From Candidatus Cryptobacteroides onthequi (GTDB lineage: Bacteria > Bacteroidota > Bacteroidia > Bacteroidales > UBA932), in the NCBI GenBank assembly GCA_018066125.1, contig JAGHSA010000013.1, forward strand, positions 1 through 64,000: 64,000 nucleotides of DNA. Reading direction: 5' to 3'. Made by a program: the position numbers and the translations under genes. The first letter of the stretch is position 1; each line of letters begins with the position of its first letter. The notes below the pieces were generated by a model. The model was not told where the DNA came from. It worked only from the letters and a program-made list of their open reading frames with translations, and ran no database searches. This document shows, one piece after another, positions 1 through 8,502 of this stretch.

Positions 1-95
1 TTGATCAGCTGATAGAGAATCGTAACACTGGGATAACATACCAGATATATGGCAAGTGCTCTGATAATCTTCTTCTGATCGTTCGAAAGTTTCAT
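1..95 (-). CDS. N-terminus of an unrecognised protein, cut by the window edge
   Basis: An open frame runs from an ATG at 95 down to base 1 and continues outside the window. It begins MKLSNDQKKIIRALAIYL and then becomes hydrophobic, so it probably starts with a short charged cytoplasmic tail and a first membrane segment. Only 31 residues are visible, too few to assign a family. It lies on the same strand as the tRNA and str operon, but a hairpin terminator at 261-294 separates it from them. Confidence 0.55.
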   Translation of the reverse strand, partial: MKLSNDQKKIIRALAIYLVCYPSVTILYQLI

Positions 96-260
96 ATTCC
101 AAATTGCAATTTATCTGCGTAAATATAACAAAACTCTAGCAAACTGACCGAGAGACCACCACGAAAACGGGTGTAACCTGGGTGAAACATTCGGAGGCGT
201 AGCCGACACAGGGAGTTTGAGGGGTACGCCCCTCAATGAATAATAGTCCCAACGGGACCG
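96..260. other. Intergenic stretch with two short hairpins, no gene seen
   Basis: No convincing ORF is present. Two small perfect stems occur at 219-234 (GAGGGG/CCCCTC) and 246-258 (GTCCC/GGGAC). Neither has a T-run, so I do not call them terminators. Confidence 0.4.
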
Positions 261-294
261 CAAAAGGCCCGAAGCGGAAGCTTCGAGCCTTTTG
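261..294 (-). terminator. Hairpin terminator after the CAT-anticodon tRNA
   Basis: The outer stem CAAAAGGC/GCCTTTTG and inner stem CGAAGC/GCTTCG form a long, almost perfect hairpin that abuts the tRNA 3' end. The A/T pairs at its base supply the T-rich 3' side on either strand. It most likely ends the tRNA transcript. Confidence 0.75.
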
Positions 295-369
295 TGGTCC
301 CTGCAGGGCTTGAACCTGCGACCCTCTGATTATGAGTCAGATGCTACTAACCAACTGAGCTAAGGGACC
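295..369 (-). tRNA. tRNA with anticodon CAT, probably elongator tRNA-Met
   Basis: On the minus strand the sequence folds as a cloverleaf. The acceptor is GGTCCCT/AGGGACC with discriminator A, the anticodon stem is TCTGA/TCAGA around loop CTCATAA, and the T arm contains GGTTCAAGC. The anticodon is CAT. CCA is not encoded. The acceptor begins with a G-C pair, unlike initiator tRNA, so elongator Met is most likely. A lysidine-modified Ile tRNA cannot be excluded without comparison. It follows rpsJ and has its own -7 box at 402-409. Confidence 0.9.
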
Positions 370-377
370 AGTGATTT

Positions 378-409
378 GCGGAGCCGCCTCAGGCGGCTCT
401 GCAAATATA
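378..409 (-). promoter_or_regulatory. -7 box and leader hairpin upstream of the tRNA
   Basis: Bases 402-409 read TATATTTG on the minus strand, a match to the Bacteroidetes -7 consensus TAnnTTTG. No well-spaced TTTG -33 box is seen. Bases 378-402 form a GC-rich hairpin (GAGCCGCC/GGCGGCTC) between this box and the tRNA. It could be trimmed from the precursor or could terminate the str operon, although no T-run follows. Confidence 0.5.
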
Positions 410-426
410 TGATTTTTTTATCAAAG

Positions 427-732
427 TCAGACTTTGATTTCGACCTCAACACCTGAAGGAAGCTCGAGTTTCATGAGAGCATCAACGGTCTTTGCGTTGC
501 TGTCCTCGATATCGAGAAGCCTGCGGTAAGAATCGAGCTCGAACTGCTCACGTGACTTCTTGTTAACGAAGGTTGAGCGGTTGACAGTAAAGATCTTCTT
601 GTTGGTAGGGAGTGGAATAGGGCCATTCACCTTCGCATTGGTAGCTTTCACTGTCTCAACGATCTTTGCTGCAGACTTGTCTACGAGCATGTGATCGAAT
701 GATTTGAGTTTAATTCTGATTTTTTGACTCAT
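427..732 (-). CDS. rpsJ: 30S ribosomal protein S10
   Basis: The 101-residue product begins [18 protein letters not shown] and contains the conserved GPIPLPT segment and the C-terminal [10 protein letters not shown]. It is full length. S10 sits in the 30S head and also serves as NusE in antitermination. It is the last gene of the str operon here, 18 bases after fusA. In most Bacteroidales I would expect rplC and the rest of the S10 operon next. Instead a tRNA and a terminator follow. Confidence 0.97.
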   Translation of the reverse strand: MSQKIRIKLKSFDHMLVDKSAAKIVETVKATNAKVNGPIPLPTNKKIFTVNRSTFVNKKSREQFELDSYRRLLDIEDSNAKTVDALMKLELPSGVEVEIKV

Positions 733-750
733 ATCAATTTGTGATTTTAA

Positions 751-2868
751 TTATTCGTCGTCATCCATTGCCTTATAACCGGTCTTCTCGATGATGTCCT
801 TAGCCATAGATGCAGGAACCTCTGCATAGTGGTCAAATGACATTGTGCTGGTAGCACGTCCGGAAGAAAGGGTTCTAAGAACAGTAACATAGCCAAACTG
901 CTCAGAAAGCGGAACGTACGCCTTGACGATACGTGCACCGTTTGCAGTAGAGTCCATAGCGACAATCTGTCCGCGACGACGGTTGAGGTCGCCCACGATG
1001 TCTCCCATGTAATCCTCAGGTGTAACCACCTCAAGGTTCATGATAGGCTCGAGAATGACAGGCTTTGCCTTAGGACAAGCATGACGGAATGCCATACGTG
1101 CTGCAAGTTCGAAAGAGAGCTGGTCAGAGTCCACAGGATGGAATGAACCATCAAGTACTGTGACTTTGAGAGACTGAACTTCGTATCCAGCGAGACAGCC
1201 GTTAGCCATTGCTGACTCAAAGCCCTTCTGGATACAAGGGATGAATTCCTTAGGGATGTTTCCACCCTTGACCTCATTGAAGAACTGAAGTCCGGTAGCG
1301 CCCTCATCTGCAGGTTCGATCCTGACGATGATATCCGCGAACTTACCGCGACCACCAGTCTGCTTCTTGAAGACCTCACGATGCTCGACTGAGCCTGTGA
1401 TAGCCTCCTTGTAGTTGACCTGAGGTGCACCCTGGTTGATATCTACATTGAACTCACGACGGAGACGGTCAACGATGATGTCAAGGTGAAGCTCACCCAT
1501 ACCGCTGATGACTGTCTGTCCTGTCTCGTGGTCAGACTTGACTGTGAAGGTAGGATCCTCCTCTGCAAGCTTTGCAAGAGCAAGTCCGAGCTTGTCAAGG
1601 TCGCCCTGTGTCTTAGGCTCGACTGCGATACCGATAACAGGATCCGGGAACTCCATAGACTCGAGTGTGATAGGAGCATTCTCCACGCAGATGGTATCAC
1701 CTGTGCGAAGGTCCTTGAAGCCGACTGCTGCGCAGATGTCACCTGCCTCAACGAACTCGATAGGGTTCTGATGATTTGAGTGCATCTGGTAGAGACGTGC
1801 CACACGCTCCTTCTTGCCTGACCTTACATTGTAAACGTAAGAACCGGCATCGAGCTTGCCAGAGTATGCTCTGAGGAAGGCGAGTCTTCCTACGAACGGA
1901 TCGGTTGCGATCTTGAAGACGAGCGCGCAGAACGGCTCTTCTGCACTTGGCTGACGTGAAATCTCCTCACCTGAGTTTGGATCGGTACCCTTGGTAGCGC
2001 CCTTGTCAAGCGGTGAAGGAAGATAACGCATAACCGCGTCAAGAAGGAACTGAACACCCTTGTTCTTGAAGGAAGAACCGCAGCAAGCAGGGATAACCGA
2101 CATATTGATGGTTCCCTTGCGGAGAGCCGCGATGATCTCGTCCTCTGTGAGAGACTCAGGATCTTCAAAGAATTTTTCCATCAAGGCATCGTCGCACTCG
2201 GCTGCAGACTCGACGAGCTTGTCATGCCAGATAGCGACCTCGTCTGCCATGTCGGCAGGGATGTCCTTGATTTCATAGTTTACCAACTCCTCTCCAGAAT
2301 TGTAGTAGTACGCCTTCATGGAGATGAGATCGACTATACCCTGGAACTTATCCTCAGCACCGATAGGAAGGCAGATAGGAACGGCGTTGGCACCGAGCTT
2401 GGTCTTGATCTCCTCGACACATGCGAGGAAGTCAGCACCGACGCGGTCCATCTTGTTCACATACGCAATCTTCGGAACGCCGTACTTGTCAGCCTGACGC
2501 CAAACGGTCTCAGACTGAGGCTGTACACGACCGACTGCGCAGAATGTCGCAACGGTACCGTCAAGAACTCGGAGGGAGCGCTCCACCTCAACGGTGAAGT
2601 CAACGTGTCCCGGAGTATCGATCAGGTTGATCTGATACTTTGAACCATTGTAATGCCAGAACGCTGTGGTCGCTGCAGAAGTGATGGTGATACCTCTCTC
2701 CTGTTCCTGGACCATCCAGTCCATTGTGGCGCCACCCTCATGAACCTCTCCAATCTTATGGGTCTTACCCGTATAGTAAAGGATACGCTCTGATGTAGTC
2801 GTCTTGCCGGCATCGATGTGAGCCATGATGCCGATGTTTCTGGTGTATTTAAGATCTCTTTTGGCCAT
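751..2868 (-). CDS. fusA: Translation elongation factor G
   Basis: The 705-residue GTPase drives ribosomal translocation. The G-domain motifs are present: AHIDAGKTT near residue 17 (G1), DTPGHVDF (G3) and NKMD (G4). They are followed by EF-G domains II-V, including the domain IV segment GGRGKFAD and an acidic C-terminus (AMDDDE). The length is normal for canonical EF-G. It is co-transcribed with rpsG (11-base gap) and rpsJ. It is the only EF-G copy in the window. Confidence 0.98.
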   Translation of the reverse strand: MAKRDLKYTRNIGIMAHIDAGKTTTSERILYYTGKTHKIGEVHEGGATMDWMVQEQERGITITSAATTAFWHYNGSKYQINLIDTPGHVDFTVEVERSLRVLDGTVATFCAVGRVQPQSETVWRQADKYGVPKIAYVNKMDRVGADFLACVEEIKTKLGANAVPICLPIGAEDKFQGIVDLISMKAYYYNSGEELVNYEIKDIPADMADEVAIWHDKLVESAAECDDALMEKFFEDPESLTEDEIIAALRKGTINMSVIPACCGSSFKNKGVQFLLDAVMRYLPSPLDKGATKGTDPNSGEEISRQPSAEEPFCALVFKIATDPFVGRLAFLRAYSGKLDAGSYVYNVRSGKKERVARLYQMHSNHQNPIEFVEAGDICAAVGFKDLRTGDTICVENAPITLESMEFPDPVIGIAVEPKTQGDLDKLGLALAKLAEEDPTFTVKSDHETGQTVISGMGELHLDIIVDRLRREFNVDINQGAPQVNYKEAITGSVEHREVFKKQTGGRGKFADIIVRIEPADEGATGLQFFNEVKGGNIPKEFIPCIQKGFESAMANGCLAGYEVQSLKVTVLDGSFHPVDSDQLSFELAARMAFRHACPKAKPVILEPIMNLEVVTPEDYMGDIVGDLNRRRGQIVAMDSTANGARIVKAYVPLSEQFGYVTVLRTLSSGRATSTMSFDHYAEVPASMAKDIIEKTGYKAMDDDE

Positions 2869-2879
2869 TTATGAAAGCA

Positions 2880-3356
2880 TTAGAAGCGGAAGTGAGCAAA
2901 TGCCTTGTTGGCCTCTGCCATTCTGTGCATATCCTCTTTTCTCTTATATGCACCACCCTCATTGTTATAAGCTGCGATGATTTCAGCGCAGAGTTTTTCT
3001 GCCATTGAGCGGCCAGAACGCTTACGGGCGAACAGTATCATATTCTTCATAGAAACTGAAATCTTCCTTTCCGGACGCAACTCAGTAGGCACCTGGAAGT
3101 TCGCACCACCGATACGGCGTGACTTGACCTCGATCTGAGGGGTCACGTTCTCGAGTGCCTTCTTCCAAATATCTAGAGGAGCCTTATCAGAATCTTTCAT
3201 CTTCTCGCCTACCATGTCAATGGCATCGTAAAAAATAGAATACGCGATACTCTTCTTACCCTCAAGCATAAGATTGTTCACGAAACGAGTCACGCTTGTA
3301 TCGTGAAACTTAGGATCAGGAAGTAGAATCCTCTTTTTAGGCTTCGATTTTCTCAT
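2880..3356 (-). CDS. rpsG: 30S ribosomal protein S7
   Basis: The 158-residue product has the typical S7 elements: [16 protein letters not shown] at the N-terminus, an [16 protein letters not shown] segment and a C-terminal [14 protein letters not shown]7 nucleates assembly of the 30S head and contacts the exit site. It lies between rpsL (36 bases upstream) and fusA (11 bases downstream), the standard str order. Confidence 0.97.
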   Translation of the reverse strand: MRKSKPKKRILLPDPKFHDTSVTRFVNNLMLEGKKSIAYSIFYDAIDMVGEKMKDSDKAPLDIWKKALENVTPQIEVKSRRIGGANFQVPTELRPERKISVSMKNMILFARKRSGRSMAEKLCAEIIAAYNNEGGAYKRKEDMHRMAEANKAFAHFRF

Positions 3357-3392
3357 TTTGAAAAAAGTAAAAAAGGTGATAAAAAATAAAAA

Positions 3393-3776
3393 TTACTTCT
3401 TAGATTTCTTTGGCCTCTTGGCTCCGTAGAGTGAACGTGACTGAGTACGTCCTTCTACACCAGCGGTATCCAAAGCTCCTCTAAGGATGTGGTAACGTAC
3501 ACCTGGGAGGTCCTTTACACGACCGCCTCTTACGAGCACGATTGAGTGCTCCTGGAGGTTGTGACCTTCACCAGGGATGTATGCATTGACCTCCTTAGCG
3601 TTAGAGAGGCGTACACGGGCAACCTTACGCATCGCTGAGTTAGGCTTCTTAGGGGTCGTCGTGTAAACACGAAGACAAACGCCACGCTTCTGAGGACAAG
3701 CATCCAGTGCACGTGACTTGCTCTTTACCTCGAGCACTTCACGTCCTTTGCGAACTAATTGTTGAATTGTTGGCAT
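3393..3776 (-). CDS. rpsL: 30S ribosomal protein S12
   Basis: The 127-residue product is the decoding-centre protein S12. It has the [12 protein letters not shown] and [12 protein letters not shown] motifs with lysines at both positions where streptomycin-resistance changes usually occur, so it looks wild-type. The C-terminus is basic ([10 protein letters not shown]). It is the first gene of the operon. Its promoter is at 3827-3857, and a G/C hairpin lies in the leader. Confidence 0.97.
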   Translation of the reverse strand: MPTIQQLVRKGREVLEVKSKSRALDACPQKRGVCLRVYTTTPKKPNSAMRKVARVRLSNAKEVNAYIPGEGHNLQEHSIVLVRGGRVKDLPGVRYHILRGALDTAGVEGRTQSRSLYGAKRPKKSKK

Positions 3777-3805
3777 AAATGATTGTAAATCTATAATTTA
3801 TGTTT

Positions 3806-3823
3806 CCCCCATACTTTTGGGGG
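3806..3823 (-). promoter_or_regulatory. Leader hairpin upstream of rpsL
   Basis: CCCCC and GGGGG pair around an eight-base loop in the roughly 47-base 5' leader between the predicted start of transcription and rpsL. It may serve autogenous control or mRNA stability. No T-run follows, so it is not a terminator by itself. Confidence 0.5.
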
Positions 3824-3826
3824 CTG

Positions 3827-3857
3827 CAAATATACAAATATTTTAACAATTAACAAA
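3827..3857 (-). promoter_or_regulatory. str operon promoter, Bacteroidetes type
   Basis: On the minus strand a TTTG box (3854-3857) is followed after 19 bases by TATATTTG (3827-3834). Both match the Bacteroidetes -33/-7 consensus at the canonical spacing. Transcription should begin near 3823, just before the leader hairpin. Confidence 0.8.
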
Positions 3858-3897
3858 GTTATCAACAATCTTATTTACCTATACCTATAATATAAAA

Positions 3898-3921
3898 GGG
3901 GCCGGCCCTGCGGCCAGCCCC
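3898..3921 (-). terminator. Terminator of the lipoprotein gene at 3945-5588
   Basis: The stem GGGGCCGGCC/GGCCAGCCCC has one mismatch. On the minus strand it is followed by TTTTATATTATA, giving a Rho-independent-type terminator just after the stop codon at 3945. A hairpin of the same style lies after pheS. Confidence 0.75.
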
Positions 3922-3944
3922 CGTTCATTTATTTATCTTGTCTA

Positions 3945-5588
3945 CTACTTGAAAGCAGCGAACTCGATATCCTTTGCAGCGCGTGCTGCGAGTGCAGCGT
4001 CCTTGCCTGCGAGCTCAAGATACTTCTTGACATCGCTTGCGTTACCCTTGCGGGCTGCGATGACAGCGCGGAGGTAGTTGACAGGAGCGTCCTGGCACTT
4101 TGCAGCAGCAGCAGCCTTGTCAAGCTGACCTGCGAGGATGTAAGCAAGAGTCTTGTTGTGGCAGCAGCCCTTTGTGTTTGCGAGCTCCTGAGCAGCCTTT
4201 GCATAGTTGCCGTTGAGGATGTCAACAACACCCATGTTTGCGATAGCGTCCTCAGTGCCTGCAGAAGCGAATGCACGTGCAGCTGCAGCGAGGTCACCCT
4301 TGCGGAGAGCGATCACACCCTGTGCGTTTGCGAGGTCACCGTCCTTGGTTGCAACCTTGTTGAATGCAGCCTCAGCCTTTGCGTCCTGGCCCATGTTGAG
4401 GTATGTGACACCTGTGTTGAACTGAGCACGGTCGCTGCCGAACTTGGTGACAGCCTTGTTGTAGATGCTGAGCTTCTTCTCAGGATCCTTGACGAGGGTG
4501 GCAACGCGGAGAAGAGCCTCCTCGTCGAGAACGTCGATGTTCTGGTCAACGAGAGTCATGAGCTCATCCATTGTGTAGTTCTGATACTGTACGTTTGCGA
4601 TGAAGCGTGCACGGCGGAGTTCAGGAAGAACCTCACCCTTGAGCTCGGTGTAAACGTTTGACATGTTCTTGATCTCGCTCTCACGTACTGCAGGATCGCT
4701 GCACATAGAGAGAACGCGGAGGATAAGCTCCTTGTCCTGGATGTCAGAGTTGGAAACGAGCTCCTGGAAGCCCTCCCAGTCCTGACCTACGCTCTTCACG
4801 TCTGGAGTAGAAGCCTCGTGGCCCTTGACAACCTTCTTCCAAGCCTTCTCTGCAGAACCTGCACGCTTGTCAGAAAGCTTTGAGTTGAGGCTCTCACCAC
4901 CGTCTGGAGATGCATAAGCAACAACCTCTGTTCCGGTGAGAGTCTTTCTCTCGTTTGCCTTGATCTCATCAAGAGCAGCCTGGAAATCCTTGATTGACTG
5001 AGACTTGAGCTCCTTGCCACGAACGTCTGAAGAGTTGATGGTGTAGAGGATCTGTCCCTCAGAAGTCATAGGAATGATCTCCTGATAGTTGTCAGCCTTG
5101 TAAGAAACGGTACCGCACTTGTTGACGAGCATGTAAGTGGTGTTTGCACCGTCAGCGATCTTTCTGGTAGGAAGATTTACTGACTTGCCCTTCATGGTAG
5201 CCACACCGCGAAGCTCGAGGTAGCACTGCTCCATACCAGGAACATAGTCGAAGCTGACCTTCTCAGAAACGGTAGCGCCCTTTGAAGAAACGACCTTCTC
5301 GTTGTCCTTCACCTTGTCACCCTGATACTTGTAAGCAGGACCGACAGCCTCACCGCCAGCGTAGACGATGACCGGAGTGATGGTCACCTTAGCCTTTGGA
5401 AGGAAGTAACCTGCAGGAACGGTAGCGGTAACGTCAGCGTTGATCTTGCCGGCAACGACCTCAAGTACCTGAGGATTGCACTCAACGGCAACATTCTCTG
5501 CCATCTTTGCCATCTTCTCAGCAGAAGAGCAGGCAACTGCAGCAACCATGACGAGAGCCGCAGCGAAAACATTCAATGCTTTTTTCAT
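3945..5588 (-). CDS. Lipoprotein with OmpA-like and TPR-like regions
   Basis: I start the gene at the ATG at 5588, giving 547 residues beginning MKKALNVFAAALVMVAAVAC. The longer upstream frame adds a non-signal extension. The lipobox AVAC puts the lipidated Cys at residue 20. An N-terminal beta-rich part of about 200 residues follows. A region containing ASPDGGESLNSKLSDKRA then resembles an OmpA-like peptidoglycan-binding domain, and an alanine-rich helical end looks like TPRs. This suggests an envelope protein anchored to the outer membrane that may contact peptidoglycan. Exact function is unknown. It is monocistronic, with its own promoter and terminator. Confidence 0.8.
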   Translation of the reverse strand: MKKALNVFAAALVMVAAVACSSAEKMAKMAENVAVECNPQVLEVVAGKINADVTATVPAGYFLPKAKVTITPVIVYAGGEAVGPAYKYQGDKVKDNEKVVSSKGATVSEKVSFDYVPGMEQCYLELRGVATMKGKSVNLPTRKIADGANTTYMLVNKCGTVSYKADNYQEIIPMTSEGQILYTINSSDVRGKELKSQSIKDFQAALDEIKANERKTLTGTEVVAYASPDGGESLNSKLSDKRAGSAEKAWKKVVKGHEASTPDVKSVGQDWEGFQELVSNSDIQDKELILRVLSMCSDPAVRESEIKNMSNVYTELKGEVLPELRRARFIANVQYQNYTMDELMTLVDQNIDVLDEEALLRVATLVKDPEKKLSIYNKAVTKFGSDRAQFNTGVTYLNMGQDAKAEAAFNKVATKDGDLANAQGVIALRKGDLAAAARAFASAGTEDAIANMGVVDILNGNYAKAAQELANTKGCCHNKTLAYILAGQLDKAAAAAKCQDAPVNYLRAVIAARKGNASDVKKYLELAGKDAALAARAAKDIEFAAFK

Positions 5589-5644
5589 AATGTTGTTTGA
5601 ATTATTGTGTTTGATAACTTGTACCTTATAAGCCAAATACGCTA

Positions 5645-5675
5645 CAAATATAATCAATTAATCAGTATTTTTAAA
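5645..5675 (-). promoter_or_regulatory. Promoter of the lipoprotein gene
   Basis: TATATTTG on the minus strand (5645-5652) matches the -7 consensus. Nineteen bases upstream lies TTTA (5672-5675), one base off TTTG. This places the start of transcription about 50 bases ahead of the ATG at 5588. Confidence 0.55.
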
Positions 5676-5706
5676 CCTCATGGGCGAGAAATAGCCCTGT
5701 TTTTGC

Positions 5707-5714
5707 TAACTTTG
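5707..5714 (+). promoter_or_regulatory. -7 box upstream of the sigma-54 activator
   Basis: TAACTTTG matches TAnnTTTG and lies 24 bases before the ATG at 5739. No TTTG is found at the expected -33 position, so this is a half-match. It is divergent from the promoter at 5645-5675. Confidence 0.45.
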
Positions 5715-5738
5715 TCTGCCTTCAGGGCAAAACGGATA

Positions 5739-6968
5739 ATGGATACTCAGGATCTTCAGAAAATAAAGAACAAATACGACATCATCGGCAATGATGCCAT
5801 GCTCAACCGCGCCATCGAGACAGCGGTCGCCGTGGCACCTACCGACCTCACCGTGCTGATCACCGGAGAAAGCGGTACCGGCAAGGAAAACATCCCGCGC
5901 ATCATACATCAGCACAGCCGCAGAAAGAACGGCAAGTTCCTGGCTGTGAACTGCGGCGGCATACCGGAAGGAACCATCAATTCCGAGCTTTTCGGACATG
6001 AGAAGGGTTCGTTCACGGGAGCAACCGAGACGCGCAAGGGATATTTCGAGGAAGCAAATGGTGGAACCCTCTTCCTGGATGAGGTCGGCGAGCTTCCGCC
6101 GTCCACCCAGGCAATGCTCCTGCGAGTGCTCCAGAACGGAGAGTTCATCAAGGTGGGCTCTTCCAAGGTGGAGAAGACCGACGTGCGCGTGGTAGCCGCC
6201 ACAAACGTCAACCTCATACACGCCGTAAGGCGCGGCAAATTCAGGGAGGATCTCTATTACAGGCTCAATGCCATACAGATCACCATGCCCGCCCTGCGCG
6301 ACAGGAAAGATGACATATACCTGCTCTTCCGCAAATTCGCGGCCGACTTCTCAGAAAAGTACTCTGTCTGCAGGGTGGCACTCTCTCACGAGGCCATCTC
6401 CATGCTGCAGAGCTACCGCTGGCCCGGCAACATCCGCCAGCTCAAGAATGTGACCGAGAGCGTATGCGCCATGGAGTCCATGAAACTCTCCCCCAATGCC
6501 GAAAGGTGCGAGGTAAGCGCAGCCGCGCTCGCCTCATACATCCCCAAGGAGACGCCTGACAACATCCCCGTGATCTCGGACGGTCGCGGCCAGGGCAGCG
6601 GCATCAGCGACTCGGACATGCAGATGATCATCAAGGCCATCCTGGACCTCAAGCAGGACATCGATAAACTCAACGCAGCGGTATTCGGGGACGGAGGTCC
6701 GCGCCAGATAGCCGCCGGACACATCCCGGCACCGGCACCGGCTGTCGCCAAGCACGCCGCCGCAATGGAGGAACCGGAATGGCAGGAGTCCGAGCCCGAG
6801 CAGCAGGAGACGGCGGAGCAGCACGAGGAGTCGCTTTCGCTCCAGAAAGTAGAGCATGACAACATACTGAAGGCGCTTGAGAAATATAAAGGAAACCGCA
6901 AGCTCGCCGCAGCCGAGCTCGGCATATCGGAAAGAACCCTTTACAGGCGACTTTCAAGCAAAGACTGA
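5739..6968 (+). CDS. Sigma-54-dependent transcriptional activator without a receiver domain
   Basis: The start at 5739 (MDTQDLQKIK) gives 409 residues. The AAA+ domain begins at once: Walker A GESGTGKE near 43-50, the sigma-54 contact loop GSFTGA near 90-95, and Walker B GGTLFLDEVGEL. A Fis-type helix-turn-helix lies at the C-terminus (NRKLAAAELGISERTLYRRL). No phospho-receiver or sensor domain precedes the ATPase, so activity is not set by a fused receiver. The GAFTGA loop carries Ser for Ala. It is the first gene of a tight plus-strand run (5-base gap to lptE). A candidate sigma-54-like site lies ahead of clpB in the same run. Confidence 0.92.
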   Translation: MDTQDLQKIKNKYDIIGNDAMLNRAIETAVAVAPTDLTVLITGESGTGKENIPRIIHQHSRRKNGKFLAVNCGGIPEGTINSELFGHEKGSFTGATETRKGYFEEANGGTLFLDEVGELPPSTQAMLLRVLQNGEFIKVGSSKVEKTDVRVVAATNVNLIHAVRRGKFREDLYYRLNAIQITMPALRDRKDDIYLLFRKFAADFSEKYSVCRVALSHEAISMLQSYRWPGNIRQLKNVTESVCAMESMKLSPNAERCEVSAAALASYIPKETPDNIPVISDGRGQGSGISDSDMQMIIKAILDLKQDIDKLNAAVFGDGGPRQIAAGHIPAPAPAVAKHAAAMEEPEWQESEPEQQETAEQHEESLSLQKVEHDNILKALEKYKGNRKLAAAELGISERTLYRRLSSKD

Positions 6969-6973
6969 CACAG

Positions 6974-7492
6974 ATGAAGGCATCCACAAAGACCATCGTG
7001 CGCATCATCGCGGGGCTGGGCCTGGCCATGTGCCTGGCAGCCTGCGGCATATACTCATTCTCGGGCACATCCATACAGCCTGACGTGAAGACCGTGACCA
7101 TCGATTTCTTCGAATACAAGGCCCAGAGGGTCAACCCGTCCCTGAGCAACGACATCACGGAAGCCATACGCACCCAGTTCCGCCGCATGACCAAGCTCGA
7201 GCAGGTGGAGGTCGACGGAGACATCGAGATATCGGGCTCCATCACAGGATACGAGGTGAGGGCTTCAGCCGTCACCGCCAATGAAGTCGCCGCCCAGAAC
7301 AGGCTCACTATCACCGTCAACATAGAGTTCACGAACAGGAAATTTCCAGAAGAGGATTTCGAGAAGAGCTTCTCGAACTATGCCGACTATGACTCCTCCC
7401 TGTCCCTCGATGCAGTCGAGTCCGGCCTCTGCGCAGAGATCATAGAAAAGATCGTGGACGACATCTTCAACGCCACGGTTGCAAACTGGTAA
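6974..7492 (+). CDS. lptE: LptE-like outer-membrane LPS assembly lipoprotein
   Basis: The 172-residue product begins with a lipoprotein signal ending CLAACG. It then has the GIYSFSGTSIQPDVKTV segment and the NPSLSNDITEAIRTQF helix typical of the Bacteroidetes LptE family. LptE plugs the LptD barrel and helps insert lipopolysaccharide into the outer leaflet. It sits between the sigma-54 activator and a small TPR-like gene, followed by secG, an arrangement I recall from other Bacteroidales. Confidence 0.85.
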   Translation: MKASTKTIVRIIAGLGLAMCLAACGIYSFSGTSIQPDVKTVTIDFFEYKAQRVNPSLSNDITEAIRTQFRRMTKLEQVEVDGDIEISGSITGYEVRASAVTANEVAAQNRLTITVNIEFTNRKFPEEDFEKSFSNYADYDSSLSLDAVESGLCAEIIEKIVDDIFNATVANW

Positions 7493-7496
7493 TCAT

Positions 7497-8039
7497 ATGG
7501 AATTCAATCTCAGGTCCATGCCTACGGGCGAACTCTCCGAAGTGGTGAACCTCTTCCCGTGGTTCAGCGCCGCAAGGGTCGAGCTGTGCAAGAGGCTGTC
7601 CCGCACAGGGGAAGCCGGATTTGCGGAGGGAGCGCTCTACGCAGGCACGAGGACGGTGCTCTACGAGACCGCCATCGAGGGAGATGACCGCAACTTCTCC
7701 GACAAGGACATCCAGAAGATACTGGTGGAAGCTCCCAAGAAAAAGGTGCGCGCCATCGGAGGGGATTTCTTCTCCCAGGATGAGTATGACAACGTGCGCA
7801 AGGACGGAGATGACGCTCTCAGCCACATCGTCTCGAAGATGCCGGTGGAAAAGAGTGACGCATCCGGATCCGAAGTATTCATGAATTTCTGCACCGAGAC
7901 ACTGGCTCAGATATACGCCGAGCAGGGATACTTCGAGCAGGCAAAGTACATTTATTCAAAACTATGCTTGCTATATCCAGAAAAAAATGCTTACTTTGCA
8001 GCCCTTATCGAAAAATTGGATTCAATCGAAAGAAATTAA
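7497..8039 (+). CDS. Conserved TPR-like protein between lptE and secG
   Basis: The ATG at 7497, four bases after the lptE stop, gives 180 residues beginning MEFNLRSMPTGELSEV. The N-terminal part has the FPWFSAARVELCKRL helix. The C-terminal part (AQIYAEQGYFEQAKYIYSKL) is a single TPR-like hairpin ending LYPEKNAYFAALIEKL. There is no signal peptide, so it should be cytoplasmic. Function is unknown. Its place in the run suggests an envelope or secretion link. Confidence 0.8.
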   Translation: MEFNLRSMPTGELSEVVNLFPWFSAARVELCKRLSRTGEAGFAEGALYAGTRTVLYETAIEGDDRNFSDKDIQKILVEAPKKKVRAIGGDFFSQDEYDNVRKDGDDALSHIVSKMPVEKSDASGSEVFMNFCTETLAQIYAEQGYFEQAKYIYSKLCLLYPEKNAYFAALIEKLDSIERN

Positions 8040-8052
8040 AAATAAATAGAAT

Positions 8053-8409
8053 ATGAACGCAATCTTTACAATCCTCGTGGTTCTCATCGTGATTGCAGCA
8101 ATCCTCCTCATTCTCGTGGTATTGCTTCAGAACGGCAAGGGAGAGGGTATGGCGAGCAACTTCATCGCCGGCAACCAGACACTTGGTGTACGCCAGACTG
8201 CTGATTTCCTCGAGAAATTCACATGGGGCCTCGTGACCTTCATCCTCGTGGTTTCAGTCATCGCATCATTCACTACCGGTACCACCGGAGCTGACATCGA
8301 TGTCACAAACAAGATCGAAAACGTGACTACAAGCCAGCCTGAGTTCCCTTCAGCACCTATCCAGCAGGAAGCTCCTGCAGCTGAGGTTCCAGCTACACCG
8401 GCAAACTAG
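8053..8409 (+). CDS. secG: Preprotein translocase subunit SecG
   Basis: The 118-residue product has two membrane helices (about residues 2-24 and 56-76) separated by the conserved LLQNGKGEGMASNF and GVRQTADFLEKFTW loop, the SecG hallmark. The tail is rich in Ala and Pro and extended, as is common in Bacteroidetes. It supports the SecYEG channel. A strong hairpin terminator follows at 8459-8488. Confidence 0.95.
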   Translation: MNAIFTILVVLIVIAAILLILVVLLQNGKGEGMASNFIAGNQTLGVRQTADFLEKFTWGLVTFILVVSVIASFTTGTTGADIDVTNKIENVTTSQPEFPSAPIQQEAPAAEVPATPAN

Positions 8410-8410
8410 T

Positions 8411-8451
8411 CTGCCAGATTGTCAGTCCCCTGCGGACGGAACATATTTTGA
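8411..8451 (+). promoter_or_regulatory. Inverted repeat plus sigma-54-like -24/-12 element before clpB
   Basis: CTGCCAGATTGTCAG (8411-8425) is an imperfect inverted repeat (TGnCA-n3-TGnCA). It is followed by GG at 8438-8439, then ten bases, then GA at 8450-8451, close to the sigma-54 GG-N10-GC spacing. No good TAnnTTTG box is present in this 93-base gap. A sigma-54-type promoter activated through the inverted repeat is possible but unproven. Confidence 0.3.
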
Positions 8452-8458
8452 CTCACAG

Positions 8459-8488
8459 AAGTCCGGCTCGACATCGAGCCGGACTTTT
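8459..8488 (+). terminator. Terminator after secG
   Basis: The stem AGTCCGGCTCGA/CGAGCCGGACT around a tiny loop is followed by TTTTTAATTTG. This is a near-ideal Rho-independent terminator. It ends only 14 bases before the clpB start, so clpB transcripts begun upstream would carry this hairpin in their leader. Confidence 0.85.
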
Positions 8489-8502
8489 TAATTTGTACAG
8501 CT

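Noticed and set aside
172..260. Riboswitch-like hairpins upstream of the partial gene
   Set aside because: The stems are short, with no conserved core I recognise and no suitable downstream gene start.
747..2643. Long open frames in other registers across fusA, on both strands
   Set aside because: They follow the codon periodicity of a highly conserved gene and have no start context or family motifs. They are shadows.
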